The notes under the pieces: model-generated
Database searches by the model: none
Seen by the model: the letters and a program-made list of their open reading frames with translations, nothing else
What the model was told of the DNA's origin: nothing
NCBI GenBank assembly: GCA_016720635.1
Contig: JADKKF010000004.1
Coordinates: 124,001 to 188,000, forward strand
DNA length: 64,000 nt
Direction: 5' to 3'
Origin: Saprospiraceae bacterium
GTDB lineage: Bacteria; Bacteroidota; Bacteroidia; Chitinophagales; Saprospiraceae
Shown: positions 45,801 through 55,011 of the stretch, one piece after another
Layout: each line of letters begins with the position of its first letter
Position numbering within the stretch: the stretch's first letter is position 1
Position numbers and translations under genes: made by a program

Positions 45801-45965
45801 GTTTTCGTCTGTAATTGTACCATTATTGGTACCCGTCTCGGTGACGCTGGCACCAATTAGTGCGTTGCCTTTTTCATCTGCAATCTTACCGCTTATCTCT
45901 CTTTGAGCATAAGAGGCAACCACAAATGCCAGAAGCACCGTTAAGGTTGTTAAAATTCGTCTCAT
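42808..45965 (-). CDS. SusC/RagA TonB-linked outer-membrane transporter (many frameshifts)
   Basis: The start (MRRILTTLTVLLAFVVASYAQ) is a signal peptide, followed by a carboxypeptidase-like domain (GKIADEKGNALIGASVTETG), the plug (LYIVDGTPVDKASDIN, RGDAGVILITTKRG) and beta-barrel parts to the terminal FGFNLNFGF. Reading frames break near 45581-45587 (A7), 45220-45223 (C4), ~44580, 43929, 43680-43682 and 43075-43080 (A6). A region of ~14 residues also seems lost near 45620. Repairing these gives a protein of ~1050 residues. SusC imports ligands delivered by SusD, powered by TonB. Confidence 0.8.
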
Positions 45966-46010
45966 AAACATTTAAAAATTTGGTGAATAATAAATAAATC
46001 CTATAGCTTC

Positions 46011-46018
46011 CAAATATA
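46011..46018 (-). promoter_or_regulatory. -7 promoter element of the SusC operon
   Basis: TATATTTG on the minus strand is a TAnnTTTG match 46 bases upstream of the SusC ATG. Confidence 0.5.
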
Positions 46019-46154
46019 ATTTGGCGTTATTGTCATTGACTTGGTGAAGTTACAATTTCTCACAATTATTTTAATTTTTTCTTACTACAAATTTAAATAA
46101 TAAGACTTAGATATGATGCCTTAAAATCAAAAAAGTTGCACAAATGTTAAAATT

Positions 46155-48281
46155 TTAACTTTCATCGTGTGCGTGTTTTTGGTAATTTTCTTTAAGTTTT
46201 TGCTGAATATCTGTTGGTACTTGGGCATATTCGGCCATTTGTCTGGTAAATTTGGCCCTACCTTGTGTGAGTGACCTCAAGGAGGAGGAATAGCCATAAA
46301 GTTCAGCCAAAGGAACTCTCGCCAAAATCTTTTGATAGTGTCCTTCGCTGTCCATACCCATGATTACCGCTCGTCTGGTCTGAAGATCACCCATTACATC
46401 ACCCATTACCTCTGATTGGCATAAAACAGTAAGATCATAAATGGGTTCGAGTATTTGTGCACCAGCATGACTAAAAGCATTTTTAAATGCCATGGAACCA
46501 GCAATTTGGAATGCCATATCATTGCTATCTACGGGGTGCATTTTTCCGTCAAATATACAGACTCGAATATCTCTACATGGACTTCCAGTAAGCGGCCCTT
46601 CTTCCATTTTCATCATCACGCCCTTTTTTATAGCATTGGAAAATCTTGAATCGATAGACCCTCCTACTATACACCAATTGAATACAAGCTTGCCTCCTGT
46701 AGATAAAATTTCTTCTTCTACATGTCTTACAGATAAACCGTGTGGGTCTGGCATACCTTCATGCCAAGGTTCAATACGCATATGAACCTCCGCAAATTGC
46801 CCCGCGCCACCACTCTGTTTCTTGTGACGATAGACTTCGTTTGCTTCTTGGGTGATGGTCTCTCTGTATGGGATTTTTGGCTGTATAAAATCAATTTTTA
46901 TGTCAAATAATTTCTCAAGTCTATACTTTATTATCTCCAAATGCAATTGCCCTTGTCCATGTATAATCGTCTGTTTCAATTCTTGACTATGTTCTACAAC
47001 CAAGGTAGGATCTTCTTCGTGCGCAAGGTGTAAGGCTCTCGATAATTTTTCTATATCATTTTTGTTGGGAGGATTAACAGCCGTTCGATACCTAGGCTCT
47101 GGAAAATGAATATGCTCAATTTCCCTTTGGACACCTTTGATATTGAGTGTATCGTTGGTGTGGGAATCCTTTAACTTTACAGTGACTCCAATATCACCAG
47201 CTTCGAGCTTTTCGACTTGTTCGCGGGTTTTTCCATTAGAAATATAAATGTGATTAAATCTCTCTGCGGTTTGATTAGACATATTCATAAGATCCTCTCC
47301 TGTGGAAAGCGTGCCCGAATACACTTTGAAATAAGAAACATTGCCAACCTGTGGCTCTGAAATGGTTTTGTAAATAAAAACAGTTGTCTTGTCTTTTGAA
47401 TCACAAGCCAAAGTCCCTCCATTTTCTAAAGGTGCAGGTGGTCTATCCGTTGGAGATGGGCAAATATCGTTGATGAATCCCATAATCCTACCACTACCTA
47501 TATTATTGAGCCCAGAAGCACAAAAAACAGGAAATATTTGTTGATGAGCTAATGCCAACGTTAGGCCTTCAGCCAATTCTTCCTCAGTCAAAGACCCTTC
47601 CTCAAAAAACTTTTCCATAAGGTTTTCATCGTTTTCGGCAGCTGCTTCAACCAGCGCATTATGCCAACTCTGTGCTCGTTCTATAGCTGAGTCTGGGATA
47701 GGTCTTTTACTCGGACGTCCCCCACCCTCAGGAAATTCGTACATCACCATCCTTAAAGTATCGACGATATTAATTGTATTTTCATAAACCAATGGAAACT
47801 GGAACGGCAGAACCTTGGGACCGAACCGTTGTATAGCTTGCTCCAACGTATTATCAAAATCGGCTTTTTCATGATCTATTTGATTGATGATAAAAACGGA
47901 AGGAGTTTGGAATGTAGTAAGGTATTCCCAAAGGATTTCTGTACCCACCTCTACCCCAGCCTTAGCATTCAGGAGCATTAAGGCGGTATCGGCTACTTTC
48001 AATGAAGAGATGATATCACCTACTAAATCATCACTTCCTGGTGTATCAATGATGTTGATTTTTGAATCTTTCCAAAAGGCGTGCATGAGAGTAGAAAATA
48101 TAGAATGTCCCCGCTCCTTTTCAATCTCAGTAAAATCACTAACGGTTCCGCGATCTTCCACTCTAGACCTTCTGGCGATGGCTTTTGCCTCAAACAACAT
48201 AGTCTCTGCGAAGGTAGTTTTACCGCTTCCAGAGTGCCCTAATAATACCACGTTTCTAATGTCTTTGGATTGTTTTACCAT
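46155..48281 (-). CDS. Elongation factor G-like GTPase (second EF-G type)
   Basis: A 708-residue five-domain EF-G homologue. The P-loop is GHSGSGKT (residues 15-22) where true EF-G has AHIDAGKT, the G3 motif is DTPGSDD rather than DTPGH, and the G4 motif is NQID rather than NKxD. Domain IV contains YRHKKQSGGAGQFAEVHMR and domain V GDLQTRRAVIMGMDSEG. This is the EF-G-like group that accompanies the main fusA in many bacteria. Its exact role (recycling, stress or a regulatory GTPase) is not settled. It is intact. Confidence 0.88.
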   Translation of the reverse strand: MVKQSKDIRNVVLLGHSGSGKTTFAETMLFEAKAIARRSRVEDRGTVSDFTEIEKERGHSIFSTLMHAFWKDSKINIIDTPGSDDLVGDIISSLKVADTALMLLNAKAGVEVGTEILWEYLTTFQTPSVFIINQIDHEKADFDNTLEQAIQRFGPKVLPFQFPLVYENTINIVDTLRMVMYEFPEGGGRPSKRPIPDSAIERAQSWHNALVEAAAENDENLMEKFFEEGSLTEEELAEGLTLALAHQQIFPVFCASGLNNIGSGRIMGFINDICPSPTDRPPAPLENGGTLACDSKDKTTVFIYKTISEPQVGNVSYFKVYSGTLSTGEDLMNMSNQTAERFNHIYISNGKTREQVEKLEAGDIGVTVKLKDSHTNDTLNIKGVQREIEHIHFPEPRYRTAVNPPNKNDIEKLSRALHLAHEEDPTLVVEHSQELKQTIIHGQGQLHLEIIKYRLEKLFDIKIDFIQPKIPYRETITQEANEVYRHKKQSGGAGQFAEVHMRIEPWHEGMPDPHGLSVRHVEEEILSTGGKLVFNWCIVGGSIDSRFSNAIKKGVMMKMEEGPLTGSPCRDIRVCIFDGKMHPVDSNDMAFQIAGSMAFKNAFSHAGAQILEPIYDLTVLCQSEVMGDVMGDLQTRRAVIMGMDSEGHYQKILARVPLAELYGYSSSLRSLTQGRAKFTRQMAEYAQVPTDIQQKLKENYQKHAHDES

Positions 48282-48639
48282 GATTTATTTTGATTTATTG
48301 GCCAAAAAATTTAATTATAATAATACAGGGTCGGAAGTTAGAAAAAATTTGGAAATTTTCACAGACTTAATATGTTTTTTTTATAATCAAATCGTAACAA
48401 CCTTAATTAATTGAGTTCTTTAATTTTCCATCAATAAATAAGGTCAAGCAAACAATAAAGGTCTTTGACATAAATCAATCAATTTTTGAGGCTTTATTTA
48501 GAGGTATTTTCGGCTTTACATTACACTGAGGCATTCTAAAATTATTTTTTTTGCAAATAATTTAAAGATTTTTTTTATCAATTATTTTATACATATATCT
48601 GTATATCTGTTAATTATAAATTATACATTTAAATATGTG

Positions 48640-48832
48640 TTAAAATTATTAAAAAATTTAGCTCGTCTAGGCAGCAAAAATAAAGTAGAGTGGCTCTTTA
48701 AGAGTGAACTTGAATTCCATAGGCTAAAGTTCGAATATCAGATCAACAATAGTTATTTAAGACATAAAGATTTAGGGTTTAGATTTTACTGCATGTTTTA
48801 GAGAAAGTCCCGAGTGAAGTCTCGGGCTTTTT
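48640..48832 (+). ncRNA. Candidate small RNA ending in a terminator
   Basis: The 565-base gap 48282-48847 holds no convincing frame. Its right half is less AT-poor in structure: a CTCTT/AAGAG hairpin near 48690, a GAACTT...AAGTTC hairpin near 48705-48735, and a plus-strand terminator CCCGAG-TGAAGT-CTCGGG followed by CTTTTT (48809-48832). No plus-strand gene precedes the terminator, so it should end a short transcript. I cannot assign a class (6S RNA is possible). The left half, 48282-48640, is AT-rich and I see nothing else in it. Confidence 0.35.
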
Positions 48833-48847
48833 CATTTATGGTCATAT

Positions 48848-49495
48848 CTATTTTACTCGAATCACAGAAATCCCATCTCTTATAGGTAATAAAACCACCT
48901 CAAATCTTTCATCACTCATTATTTTTTTATTTAAAGAATCCAAAATTTGGGCATCTTTATCTTCGCTAGGATTAAGTACTTTGCCACTCCAAAGGACATT
49001 ATCTATGATTATCATCGTACCAGCTTTGGTGAATGGCATGATCATTTCTAAGTAGTTTGGATAATCTTTTTTTGACGCATCTATAAATACCAAATCCCAA
49101 ATTAGGTTTAGGGCAGGGACAGCCTGGATGGCATCTTGGAAATGCACTTTGATTTTTTCAGCATAAGGAGAATTTTTAAAGCCATTTTTTATAATAGGCT
49201 CCAGCTCTGGGTTGACCTCAAATGTATGCAACTCACCATTATCTACCAATCCTTCTGCCAAACACAAAGCAGAATATCCCGTAAAAGTCCCTATCTCAAG
49301 GATATAAGTCGGCTTAATCATTTTACTCATCATCGCCAAAAAACGGCCCTGAAACGCCCCAGAAAGCATTCTAGGTTGTAGGGTATTCAGATGGGTGCTT
49401 CGTTCCAGCTCGTCAAGGTAGGATGGTGCTGTACTTGTATGCTCTGCTGCATATTCGTATATTTTATAAAAATCTTCAAAATAAGGCTGACTCAT
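48848..49495 (-). CDS. O-methyltransferase, class I SAM-dependent
   Basis: I set the start at ATG 49495, whose bases overlap the stop of the transporter gene (ATGA), indicating coupled translation; the frame extends upstream but only inside that gene. The 215-residue product has motif I YILEIGTFTGYSALCLAEG, an acidic LVFIDASKKDYPNYLEM and DNVLWSGKV, the pattern of the cation-dependent catechol-type O-methyltransferase family. The metal site Asp/Asp-Asn is present. It acts on an unknown hydroxylated substrate in the cytoplasm. Confidence 0.88.
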   Translation of the reverse strand: MSQPYFEDFYKIYEYAAEHTSTAPSYLDELERSTHLNTLQPRMLSGAFQGRFLAMMSKMIKPTYILEIGTFTGYSALCLAEGLVDNGELHTFEVNPELEPIIKNGFKNSPYAEKIKVHFQDAIQAVPALNLIWDLVFIDASKKDYPNYLEMIMPFTKAGTMIIIDNVLWSGKVLNPSEDKDAQILDSLNKKIMSDERFEVVLLPIRDGISVIRVK

Positions 49496-50373
49496 AACTT
49501 TAAAAAGTTTTTCAGATAAGGGTAAGATAATACCGCAGCAAAAATCATTATACCTCCCAAATAAAAATTCGTAGATAAAGGTTGCGAATTTTTCAGAAAA
49601 ATCCAAGCAAGTAAGATGCCATAAATCGGCTCTAAATTGACCGTAAGCGTAACATTGAATGCGGATAAATATTTCAAGGCTCTAAGGGATAAAACATAAG
49701 CAATGGTCGTACAAACCAACGCCAAAACCAAAAGATAAAGGAAATCCTTCCATGTCGGAATCCAACCATAAAACAAAGGATGGCTCACCGTAGTCGGCAA
49801 CAGGATGGTCAAAAAAACCAATGCGCCCATTAACTCAATAAAAGAAATATCCAAGGAGCTATATTTCTGAACCACGTCTTTGTTCAACACTGAAAACAAT
49901 GCTGAAAGCAGTGCAGAGAGTACCCCAAGCCCTAGCCCAAACCACATATTGGTAGGTAATGAACCTGCTATTAATACCATGCCTGGGATTATTAAAATAC
50001 CTAAAAGCATCTCCAACTGAGAGGGTCGCTTGGATTGCAATAATGGTTCAAGTAAACTGGCCCAAAAGGAGGCCGTTGCCAGACCAATTAGGGCAACAGA
50101 GGCCGAGGAGTATTGAATCGCTCCATAAAAAGCCAACCAATGGAGAGAGATCAGCACTCCATAAGCAATCAACTCCTTGATGGTTATCGCGTTCATTTCC
50201 ATTTTTATGCGGCTGATATCGGCTAGGAAATACAATGAAATGCAGGTAATCACCATTCGCCACCAAACCAAGAGCAAGAAGGGCATTTTTATCAATTCGC
50301 CCAAAACAGCCGTAAAACCGAACAAAATAACGGCTATATGCAATTCAATCGTGGCTCTCTTGGTCGGATTCAT
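49492..50373 (-). CDS. EamA/DMT-family transporter
   Basis: A 293-residue membrane protein with about ten hydrophobic segments in two EamA repeats. An IELHIAVILFGFTAVLGELI start and the second-repeat ALKYLSAFNVTLTVNLEPIY, the usual family signature, support this. Members export amino acids, metabolites or drugs. Coupled with the methyltransferase through an ATGA overlap, it may export the methylated product; this is inference. Confidence 0.88.
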   Translation of the reverse strand: MNPTKRATIELHIAVILFGFTAVLGELIKMPFLLLVWWRMVITCISLYFLADISRIKMEMNAITIKELIAYGVLISLHWLAFYGAIQYSSASVALIGLATASFWASLLEPLLQSKRPSQLEMLLGILIIPGMVLIAGSLPTNMWFGLGLGVLSALLSALFSVLNKDVVQKYSSLDISFIELMGALVFLTILLPTTVSHPLFYGWIPTWKDFLYLLVLALVCTTIAYVLSLRALKYLSAFNVTLTVNLEPIYGILLAWIFLKNSQPLSTNFYLGGIMIFAAVLSYPYLKNFLKL

Positions 50374-50495
50374 TTTGTTAAATTAGGGCGTAAAGGTATG
50401 AAATGAGCGTATAAAATTGCTTAGAGAAAAAATCAATGCATAATCTTACTTTATGCATGACCATATATTTCAACCACAAAGACCAAATACTTTGT

Positions 50496-50503
50496 TATTT
50501 TTG
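50496..50503 (+). promoter_or_regulatory. -7 promoter element of the BNR-repeat protein
   Basis: TATTTTTG matches TAnnTTTG, 22 bases before the preferred ATG at 50525, supporting that start over the ATG at 50453. Confidence 0.5.
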
Positions 50504-50524
50504 AGTAAAATAAAGGATAAAAAC

Positions 50525-53455
50525 ATGGAAGCTTTTTCGCAAATTAGGATTCAGCGGTGGGTACAGTTGATGATTGGTTCGGTGCTTATGGTAGCAGAAT
50601 TGTATGGGCAAAGTCCCAGCGATGCCTCCCTCAGGATAAATAGTCTTGGAGAATATAAGCAAAAGCAAAGCGAAAGTTTGATTAAACTTCCGTGGCAGAA
50701 TATAGGACCAACGATCATGAGTGGTCGTGTAGTGGACGTGGAGGTAGATCCGAGTGATCCAACGAGATTTTACGTGGCGTATGCCAGCGGAGGGGTTTGG
50801 CGTACAGAGAACAATGGGCAGAGTTTCATTCCAATTTTCGACGAGGAATCAACCATGACCATCGGGGATATCGCCATCGATTGGGCGCATGGAGAATCGA
50901 TATGGATAGGTACTGGGGAGAACAACAGCAGTCGGAGCTCATATGCGGGTACGGGTACATTTTATTCGAATGACAAAGGAAAAACATGGTCTCATAAAGG
51001 ATTGGAAGATTCACATCATATTGGGAAGGTTTTAATCCACCCCAATGATCCAAAAATAATATGGGTAGCGGCTCTGGGGCACTTGTACACGCCCAATATA
51101 CAACGAGGTATTTTCAAATCTGTAGATGGAGGAAATACATGGCAAAAAACCCTGTATGTGGGAGAAAATAGCGGTGCCATTGATATGGTGATAGATCCCA
51201 AAGATCCTAATATACTGTATGCTTCGGTATGGCAAAGAGATAGAAAGGCTTGGAATTTTAATGAAGCTGGGAGCGAATCGGGAATCTATAAATCCACAAA
51301 TGCAGGGGAAACGTGGAATTGCATTACAAAATCAGGAAGTGGATTCCTTCAAGGAGATAAAGTTGGTAGAATCGGGCTCGCCATTTCCAATCAAAATTCA
51401 AAAATACTTTATGCGGTCGTAGATGACCAAAATAACCAGGAAAAACCCAAACCGACAGGGGAAGACGCCGACGCGTTGACCAATGATATGCTTAGAAAAA
51501 TGTCGAAAAGAGATTTTGAAAAGTTGAGCAAAGAAACCATCGAAAATTATTTAGAAAAGAATAGATTTCCCGATAAATACGATTATCAATACGTAGTAGA
51601 TAAGATAAAAAACGAACAAATCAAGCCTGCTGATTTGGCGGATTATCTAGAAGATGCCAATGCTGCTCTCTTCAACAAGCCGGTAAAGGGAGCGCAGATA
51701 TACAAGACACTGGACGGAGGTATTACTTGGAAAAAAACGCATACAAAGGATATGCCCGGCATGTATTTTACCTACGGATATTATTTTGGGCGCATAACCA
51801 TTTCGCCAGCAGATGACCAAAAACTATATGTTTATGGCTATGAATTGGTGTATTCTGAAGATGGCGGAAAGTCATTCAAAAGCATCTTGAAGGACAATGT
51901 ACACGTGGATTTTCATAGCTTGTGGGTGAATCCTAAGAAAAGTGGGCATATCATCTCTGGAAATGACGGTGGATTGAATATTAGCTACGACAATGGATCC
52001 ACATGGTTCAAGGCGAATTCACCAGCTGTCGGTCAGTTTTATACCGTCGGAGTAGATAGCGAATCGCCCTATAATGTTTATGGAGGAATGCAAGATAATG
52101 GCGTGTGGAGAGGGCCTTCCACCTATACGCACAGCCTCGAATGGACTCAAGAGGGAGTTTATCCCTACAAGTCTTTTCTAGGAGGAGATGGGATGCAAGT
52201 TGCAATCGACACCTTGAATAAATATCTCTATACAGGGTATCAATTCGGTCATTACTTTAGAATTAACCTAAAATCAAATGATCGAAAATATATCACCCCG
52301 AGCCATGAACTAGGAGAAGCGCGGTATCGATGGAATTGGCAGACGCCCATACTTATCTCTAGGCATAATCCAGGAATAGTATTTATGGGTAGCAATCATT
52401 TGCATAGATCTATGGATTTTGGCAATAGCTTTCCTTTCAAATCGGGAGATTTAACAAATGGAGGAAAAGCGGGAGATGTCCCTTATGGAACCTTGACCTG
52501 TATAGAAGAATCGCCGCTGAGATTTGGCATGCTCTATACTGGCTCGGATGATGGAAAAATTTCGATATCGTTCGATGCAGGATTCACTTGGAAAGACATC
52601 AGCCAAGGGCTTCCTAGCGGATTGTGGGTCAGTCGAATCGTGGCATCTAAGCACGACATGAATACGGTTTATATCTCCTTGAATGGATATCGGTCGGATC
52701 ATTTTGAGCCTTATATATTCATGAGCAAGGACGCTGGAGATCATTGGGTGTCACTGGCAGGAAACCTTCCAAAAACCTGTGTCAACGTCATACGGGAGGA
52801 CCCAAAGCGAGCCGATATCCTTTATATAGGTACAGACAATGGAATGTTCTTCACCAGCAATGGAGGCCAATCTTATCAATTTTTTGGACAAGGCCTCCCA
52901 CGGGTAGCCGTCCACGATATCGCCATCCAAGCTAGGGAGCAGGAGATTATATTGGGTACGCACGGCAGATCACTGTACAAGGGATCATTGAAAGAAATCC
53001 AATCAACTACTGATAGCATTTTAAACAAAGACCTGTTTATATTCAACCCCGATCCTTTGATTGTTTGGAATAATTGGGGAAAGCAAAACAATCCTTGGGA
53101 GTCGATCGATTCCTCTTGGATGAACCTGTCGATATATGCTAAGAAAAAGCAAAAAGCTTATCTAACGTTAATGACGAAAAAGGGAGATGAAATATCCTAT
53201 CCTAAGGAAATTGAATTGAATTATGGAATACAAAATATCCTTTGGAAATTCGACATTGATCCCAACAAAATAGGAATATTGGAATCGTGGCTGAATGAAA
53301 ACAACGATAAAGAAAAGAAAAAGCCAATAAAACTATCAAAATCAGATGATGGCAAATATTATCCACTACCAGGAAAATATCAAATCAAAATAAGAAATGC
53401 CGACGCTAGTTCTACTCATATAGTTCCGCTGGTCATCAAAAAGCCAGGGCGATAA
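50525..53455 (+). CDS. Exported VPS10/sortilin-type BNR-repeat protein
   Basis: Start at ATG 50525 (MEAFSQIRIQRW...); the ATG at 50453 lies upstream of the promoter box. A hydrophobic leader (LMIGSVLMVAELYG) marks export. The ~976-residue protein consists of Asp-box/BNR-type beta-propeller units, for example YVAYASGGVWRTENNGQSF, GIFKSVDGGNTWQKTL, GIYKSTNAGETWN and YTGSDDGKISISFDAGFTW. Such proteins are called sortilin-like glycosyl hydrolases, but most have no proven enzyme activity. An inserted helical region lies at residues ~310-400. No T9SS tail is visible. It is intact and apparently a single-gene unit. Confidence 0.87.
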   Translation: MEAFSQIRIQRWVQLMIGSVLMVAELYGQSPSDASLRINSLGEYKQKQSESLIKLPWQNIGPTIMSGRVVDVEVDPSDPTRFYVAYASGGVWRTENNGQSFIPIFDEESTMTIGDIAIDWAHGESIWIGTGENNSSRSSYAGTGTFYSNDKGKTWSHKGLEDSHHIGKVLIHPNDPKIIWVAALGHLYTPNIQRGIFKSVDGGNTWQKTLYVGENSGAIDMVIDPKDPNILYASVWQRDRKAWNFNEAGSESGIYKSTNAGETWNCITKSGSGFLQGDKVGRIGLAISNQNSKILYAVVDDQNNQEKPKPTGEDADALTNDMLRKMSKRDFEKLSKETIENYLEKNRFPDKYDYQYVVDKIKNEQIKPADLADYLEDANAALFNKPVKGAQIYKTLDGGITWKKTHTKDMPGMYFTYGYYFGRITISPADDQKLYVYGYELVYSEDGGKSFKSILKDNVHVDFHSLWVNPKKSGHIISGNDGGLNISYDNGSTWFKANSPAVGQFYTVGVDSESPYNVYGGMQDNGVWRGPSTYTHSLEWTQEGVYPYKSFLGGDGMQVAIDTLNKYLYTGYQFGHYFRINLKSNDRKYITPSHELGEARYRWNWQTPILISRHNPGIVFMGSNHLHRSMDFGNSFPFKSGDLTNGGKAGDVPYGTLTCIEESPLRFGMLYTGSDDGKISISFDAGFTWKDISQGLPSGLWVSRIVASKHDMNTVYISLNGYRSDHFEPYIFMSKDAGDHWVSLAGNLPKTCVNVIREDPKRADILYIGTDNGMFFTSNGGQSYQFFGQGLPRVAVHDIAIQAREQEIILGTHGRSLYKGSLKEIQSTTDSILNKDLFIFNPDPLIVWNNWGKQNNPWESIDSSWMNLSIYAKKKQKAYLTLMTKKGDEISYPKEIELNYGIQNILWKFDIDPNKIGILESWLNENNDKEKKKPIKLSKSDDGKYYPLPGKYQIKIRNADASSTHIVPLVIKKPGR

Positions 53456-53457
53456 GG

Positions 53458-53575
53458 ATAGTAGAGGCGAACGCAGTGAGGTCTTATAAATACTTTATAA
53501 GACCAAAGCCTCGAATAGACCTGATCGTCTCGTCATAGCAGGCGGCTATGACGGAGGCGAATCGCAATAAAAATA
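53458..53575. repeat. GC-rich structured intergenic element with two strong hairpins
   Basis: GGTCTTATAAA-TAC-TTTATAAGACC is an 11 bp perfect stem (53480-53504), and CGTCATAGC-AGGCG-GCTATGACG a 9 bp perfect stem (53531-53553). GGATAGTAGAGGCGAACGCA at the left and GGAGGCGAATCGC at the right resemble the ends of the 3492-3610 element. It lies between convergent genes, so either hairpin could also serve as a terminator, though there is no T-run. Confidence 0.5.
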
Positions 53576-53576
53576 A

Positions 53577-54041
53577 TTATTCGTAAATAGGAGTAATCAT
53601 GGGTAATTTTACCCATTTGCGCTCTGCTCTAGAAATGCTACCAAAAGTTAGCAACCCTCCAGATGCTTTGGCTACATGATTGGCATATGACACCAAGGAC
53701 TTGTACAAAATGGCACCAAATTCAGGGTCAAATTTGTGTAGGATCGGATTAATTTGCGCCAATTCACTTGACAAAATCTCCTCTCGCGTATTGACATCAG
53801 CAGGATATGTCTCCAACATATTGCCGAATTGTTCATTAAAGTCAACCGAAACTCTTTCGTAAAAGATCTGCATGTCGTCATCGCCGGTATAGCTTCGGAT
53901 TTCGGTCAATTTGGAGGCCCATTCTGACTCTGCCAAATCTACGTTGCCGTCTGCACCTGCGATCAAAAGGGCAATTTTTGGAATTGCCAAGGACAATGTG
54001 TTCAATTCTTCTGAACTTAGGATGTCGAATTTATTTAACAT
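53577..54041 (-). CDS. TerB-like tellurite-resistance-domain protein
   Basis: From ATG 54041 the product has 154 residues; the open frame extends upstream but only into nadK. An acidic metal-binding-like TerB pattern is visible: SLAIPKIALLIAGADGNVDLAES then TEIRSYTGDDDMQIFYE, and the AEREW-like SISRAERKWVKL near the end. TerB domains are all-helical and found in stress and tellurite contexts. Its role here is unknown. It is the last gene of an operon with nadK. Confidence 0.6.
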   Translation of the reverse strand: MLNKFDILSSEELNTLSLAIPKIALLIAGADGNVDLAESEWASKLTEIRSYTGDDDMQIFYERVSVDFNEQFGNMLETYPADVNTREEILSSELAQINPILHKFDPEFGAILYKSLVSYANHVAKASGGLLTFGSISRAERKWVKLPMITPIYE

Positions 54042-54123
54042 TGGATTGTGATTCAATTTAGACGGCAAAGTTAGGGTTCTTTTGTCTAAGAGTGAAAATT
54101 TATCAAAAGTTTTTGAGAAAAAA

Positions 54124-55011
54124 TTAGGCATTGCGCGCATCAGCTCCCCAAGCCAATTTGTCTCTCATCGTTCGCAGAAAAGTAGAGTTTTGGAGCATGA
54201 TGATTTTTGTACGGTGAACGGATTTGCGGATGGCGATTTGGTGCTCTTGCGTGATGGTTTCGTATCTGCTATCAAGGGTCGAAAGGAAGTTTTCTCCACG
54301 GCCCTCCACTTCAAATGAAAGGACCGACTCGTCTGAAAGCACGATGGGTCTGACGCTGAGATTGTGCGGGGCTACAGGCGTCAAAACAAAATTCTGTGAA
54401 TCTGGAAAAATGATAGGGCCGCCACAGCTGAGATTGTACCCTGTGCTGCCTGTTGGGGTCGCTAAGATGATACCATCGGCCCAATAGGAATTGAGAAAAT
54501 CGCCGTTTATATATGTATGGATGGTAATCATAGATGAGGTATCCCGCTTCAAAAGGGTAAAATCATTGAGCCCATATGGAGCTGACTGAAACATTGGAAA
54601 ATTAGAATCCACGTGCAGCATGGTTCGCTCCTCGATGCGATACATCCCACGCTTGATCATAAGGATTGCCTCTTTGAGCTGCTCAAGCTCGATATGTGCT
54701 AAGAATCCCATACGCCCAAGGTTGAGACCAAGAATTGGAATTTGATGTGGGGCTAATTCAGCGGTAGCGCCTAGGATGGTTCCATCGCCTCCTAGTGTAA
54801 AGATATAGTTTATTTTGGTGTGAGTGCAATCATCCGGTGACTCCAAAATCTCGTAGGAGGACGAATCCAAGAAACCGTTGTCCTCAAGTTTTTCGTGGTA
54901 GGATCTGAGCAAAAAAACCGTAAATCCTTCGGCTTTGAAAATAGCGATAACCCTCGCCATGGCCTCGGCGTATGGTGTCTTGACTGCCAAAGAATATATA
55001 AGAACATTCAT
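54124..55011 (-). CDS. nadK: NAD kinase
   Basis: A 295-residue kinase phosphorylating NAD to NADP. The GGDGT motif is at residues 74-78 with the family's NLGRMGFLAHIE. The C-terminal TPTGSTGYNLSCGGPI is the signature NAD-binding loop. Length is normal. The ATG directly follows the TAA of the BamA-like gene. Confidence 0.95.
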   Translation of the reverse strand: MNVLIYSLAVKTPYAEAMARVIAIFKAEGFTVFLLRSYHEKLEDNGFLDSSSYEILESPDDCTHTKINYIFTLGGDGTILGATAELAPHQIPILGLNLGRMGFLAHIELEQLKEAILMIKRGMYRIEERTMLHVDSNFPMFQSAPYGLNDFTLLKRDTSSMITIHTYINGDFLNSYWADGIILATPTGSTGYNLSCGGPIIFPDSQNFVLTPVAPHNLSVRPIVLSDESVLSFEVEGRGENFLSTLDSRYETITQEHQIAIRKSVHRTKIIMLQNSTFLRTMRDKLAWGADARNA

